From Bordetella parapertussis (GTDB lineage Bacteria; Pseudomonadota; Gammaproteobacteria; Burkholderiales; Burkholderiaceae_B), in NCBI GenBank assembly GCA_945882005.1, contig CAMCWG010000154.1, forward strand, positions 1-7,273: a DNA stretch of 7,273 nt. The letters are read 5' to 3'. Position numbers and translations under genes: made by a program. How positions within the stretch are numbered: the first letter of the stretch is position 1; each line of letters starts with the position of its first letter. Below, one piece after another: positions 5,718-7,273 of the stretch. The notes under the pieces are model-generated. The model did not search any database and was not told the origin of the DNA. It saw only the letters and a program-made list of their open reading frames with translations.

Positions 5718-7273
5718 TTTACACGACGCGAGTTTTTAAAAGCCAGCGGTGCTGGCATGTTGGTTGTTAGTTTTTCGATGGGCGCAAATTCGGCGTCTGC
5801 AAACTACGGCTTACGCCCTCCTAAAAGTGTTGCCAAGGATGTACTCGACTCATGGCTCACGATTGATCGCGATGGCAAGATCACAGTCTTTGTCGGCAAG
5901 GTAGATCTCGGGACAGGAACTAAAACTGCACTCTCACAAATCGCAGCGGAAGAGTTGTCAGTTCCGTTTAACCGAATCTCCATGATCATGGGCGACACCG
6001 CCACGACACCTGATCAATGGTTAACAGGCGCTGCCATCACCCTGCAGCAGGGTGGCGGGGCGCTCCGCATCGCAGCAGCGAACGCACGCATCGCGTTGCT
6101 GGCGCGCGCTGCTGAAAAGCTGCAAGTCCCGGTCACTGAGCTCAGTGTCAAAGACGGCATCATTACCGCAGCGTCTAAGCCAGGACAAGCACTCGCCTAC
6201 GGCGACATTATTGGCGACGGCTTTAAGCTCAAAGTAGACCCCAAAGCGCCGGTCAAGTCACCCAAGGAATACACGATCGTTGGTAAGTCCATCCCACGCG
6301 TCGACATTCCAGATAAGGTTTCAGGCGAACATCCTTTCGTGCACGATTTTCGTTTGCCCGGGATGCTGCACGCACGCGTCATTCGTCCGCTCCAAGCAGG
6401 TGCAACCTTAGTGAGTGTTGACGACACAGACGCAAAAAAACTGAAAGGTTTTGTACAAACCGTTCGCAAAGACAACTTTCTGGCCGTCGTATGTAAAGAC
6501 GAGTGGTGTGCGGTCAAAGCGGCCAAGGCAGTGAAGGCGAACTGGTCTGCAGGGCGCGAGTTGCCTCCTCAAGCAAAGATTTACGACCACTGGCGCCAAC
6601 TTCCCATTGCAAAAACCGATGTGACACAAAACGTCGGGAATATTGATACTGCGCTTTCGAGCGGTGCCAAACGCATCAAAGCAACCTATAACTTTGCCGT
6701 GCAAACACACGCCTCAGCGGGACCCTCATGCGCCGTGGCAGACTTTCGCGATGGAAAAATGACGTTGTGGTCAGCCTCGCAAGCAACGCACTCAATGCAA
6801 GACGAGATCGCTGTGCTGACCAAATTGCCAAAAGAGTCGATTCGTTTGATTTATCTGGATGGATCTGGTTGCTACGGACGCAACGGACACGAAGACGCGA
6901 CAGCAGACGCCGCACTGATTGCCCAACTAATCGGTAAACCCGTTCGTGTGCAGTGGATGCGCCATGATGAAACCGCCTTGGCACCGAAGAGCCCGCCCAG
7001 GACAATGGACTTCGAGGGAAGTTTTGATGCGCAAGGTAACTTAACCGGCTGGCAAAGTGATTTCTACATTGCCTTGAACCACATCGCAGCGTTTAAGCCA
7101 TTGGATTTTCCATTGCTTGCCATGGCGGACACAGGTAATCCACGCCCAGGAAACTGGGTTGGCTTTTTGTTTCAGAACTCCGCCGCACCCTACGCTTTGC
7201 CAAACATTAAGGTCACGACAAAACATATCGATCAGTCGATATTCCGCGCTTCGAACTTGCGCAGCCCTGGTCG
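5709..7273 (+). CDS. Molybdopterin-binding large subunit of a periplasmic molybdenum hydroxylase, isoquinoline 1-oxidoreductase beta type (3' end beyond window)
   Basis: This is the catalytic subunit of a xanthine-oxidase-family enzyme that hydroxylates an N-heterocycle or aldehyde using water. Reading is open for 521 codons to the right edge; the family's usual size implies roughly 200 or more residues are missing, including the catalytic glutamate. The N-terminus is a Tat signal: TRREFLK (5-11), a hydrophobic stretch at 14-26, and a likely cleavage after ASA (29-31). Cofactor-domain motifs follow: VGKVDLGTGTKTALSQIAAEE (62-82), MGDTATTPDQ (94-103), IPRVDIPDKVSG (195-206), VHDFRLPGMLHARVIRP (211-227), SAGPSCAVADF (336-346), SGCYGRNGHEDA (386-397) and VRVQWMRHDE (412-421). 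The small subunit is 35 bases upstream. The mature enzyme is probably periplasmic with a cytochrome or azurin acceptor. Whether a cytochrome c domain is fused at the C-terminus, as in nicotinate dehydrogenase, cannot be seen. The substrate is unknown. Confidence 0.93.
   Translation, partial: MNAFTRREFLKASGAGMLVVSFSMGANSASANYGLRPPKSVAKDVLDSWLTIDRDGKITVFVGKVDLGTGTKTALSQIAAEELSVPFNRISMIMGDTATTPDQWLTGAAITLQQGGGALRIAAANARIALLARAAEKLQVPVTELSVKDGIITAASKPGQALAYGDIIGDGFKLKVDPKAPVKSPKEYTIVGKSIPRVDIPDKVSGEHPFVHDFRLPGMLHARVIRPLQAGATLVSVDDTDAKKLKGFVQTVRKDNFLAVVCKDEWCAVKAAKAVKANWSAGRELPPQAKIYDHWRQLPIAKTDVTQNVGNIDTALSSGAKRIKATYNFAVQTHASAGPSCAVADFRDGKMTLWSASQATHSMQDEIAVLTKLPKESIRLIYLDGSGCYGRNGHEDATADAALIAQLIGKPVRVQWMRHDETALAPKSPPRTMDFEGSFDAQGNLTGWQSDFYIALNHIAAFKPLDFPLLAMADTGNPRPGNWVGFLFQNSAAPYALPNIKVTTKHIDQSIFRASNLRSPG

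Noticed and set aside
6728..6937. Arg-rich plus-strand frame inside the large subunit gene
   Set aside because: It is an out-of-phase shadow of the molybdopterin-binding subunit, which reads without interruption through this stretch.

Overview
The window looks like a chromosomal stretch of a betaproteobacterium, most probably Burkholderiales of an Alcaligenaceae type. The reasons are moderate GC, very dense packing, a tripartite (TRAP) transporter of the mannitol/chloroaromatic class, an M20D amidohydrolase, and a two-subunit molybdenum hydroxylase. All of these are common in the catabolic accessory regions of that group. The taxonomic guess comes from gene content and protein style only; no rRNA or other marker is present.

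Left part (1-1888, minus strand): the small (DctQ-type, 179 aa) and large (DctM-type, 450 codons visible, cut by the left edge) membrane subunits of a TRAP transporter. They overlap by four bases in an ATGA junction. The large subunit is one uninterrupted frame from 1352 to the window edge. The periplasmic solute-binding subunit is not in the window.

Middle part (2049-5088, minus strand): read in transcription order, an ABC ATPase of the haem-importer HmuV type (265 aa), a lambda-crystallin/L-gulonate-dehydrogenase-like member of the 3-hydroxyacyl-CoA dehydrogenase family (308 aa), and an M20D amidohydrolase (398 aa). Gaps are 67 and 51 bases, so one transcript is plausible. A 160-base spacer then separates the amidohydrolase from dctQ. 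The amidohydrolase, dehydrogenase and TRAP importer would fit uptake and hydrolysis of an N-acyl or amide-conjugated organic acid followed by oxidation, but the substrate cannot be read from the sequence. The HmuV-like ATPase has no permease or binding-protein partner here.

Right part (5212-7273, plus strand): a divergent operon for a molybdenum hydroxylase of the isoquinoline 1-oxidoreductase/nicotinate dehydrogenase type. It consists of a two-cluster [2Fe-2S] small subunit and, 35 bases on, a Tat-exported molybdopterin-binding large subunit cut by the right edge. The 123-base divergent spacer holds a candidate sigma-70 promoter with an inverted repeat between its -35 and -10 elements.

I see no rRNA, tRNA, mobile element, CRISPR array or clearly new type of system. 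The most interesting points are the partnerless HmuV-like ATPase, the operator-like repeat, and the linkage of hydrolase, dehydrogenase and TRAP transporter.
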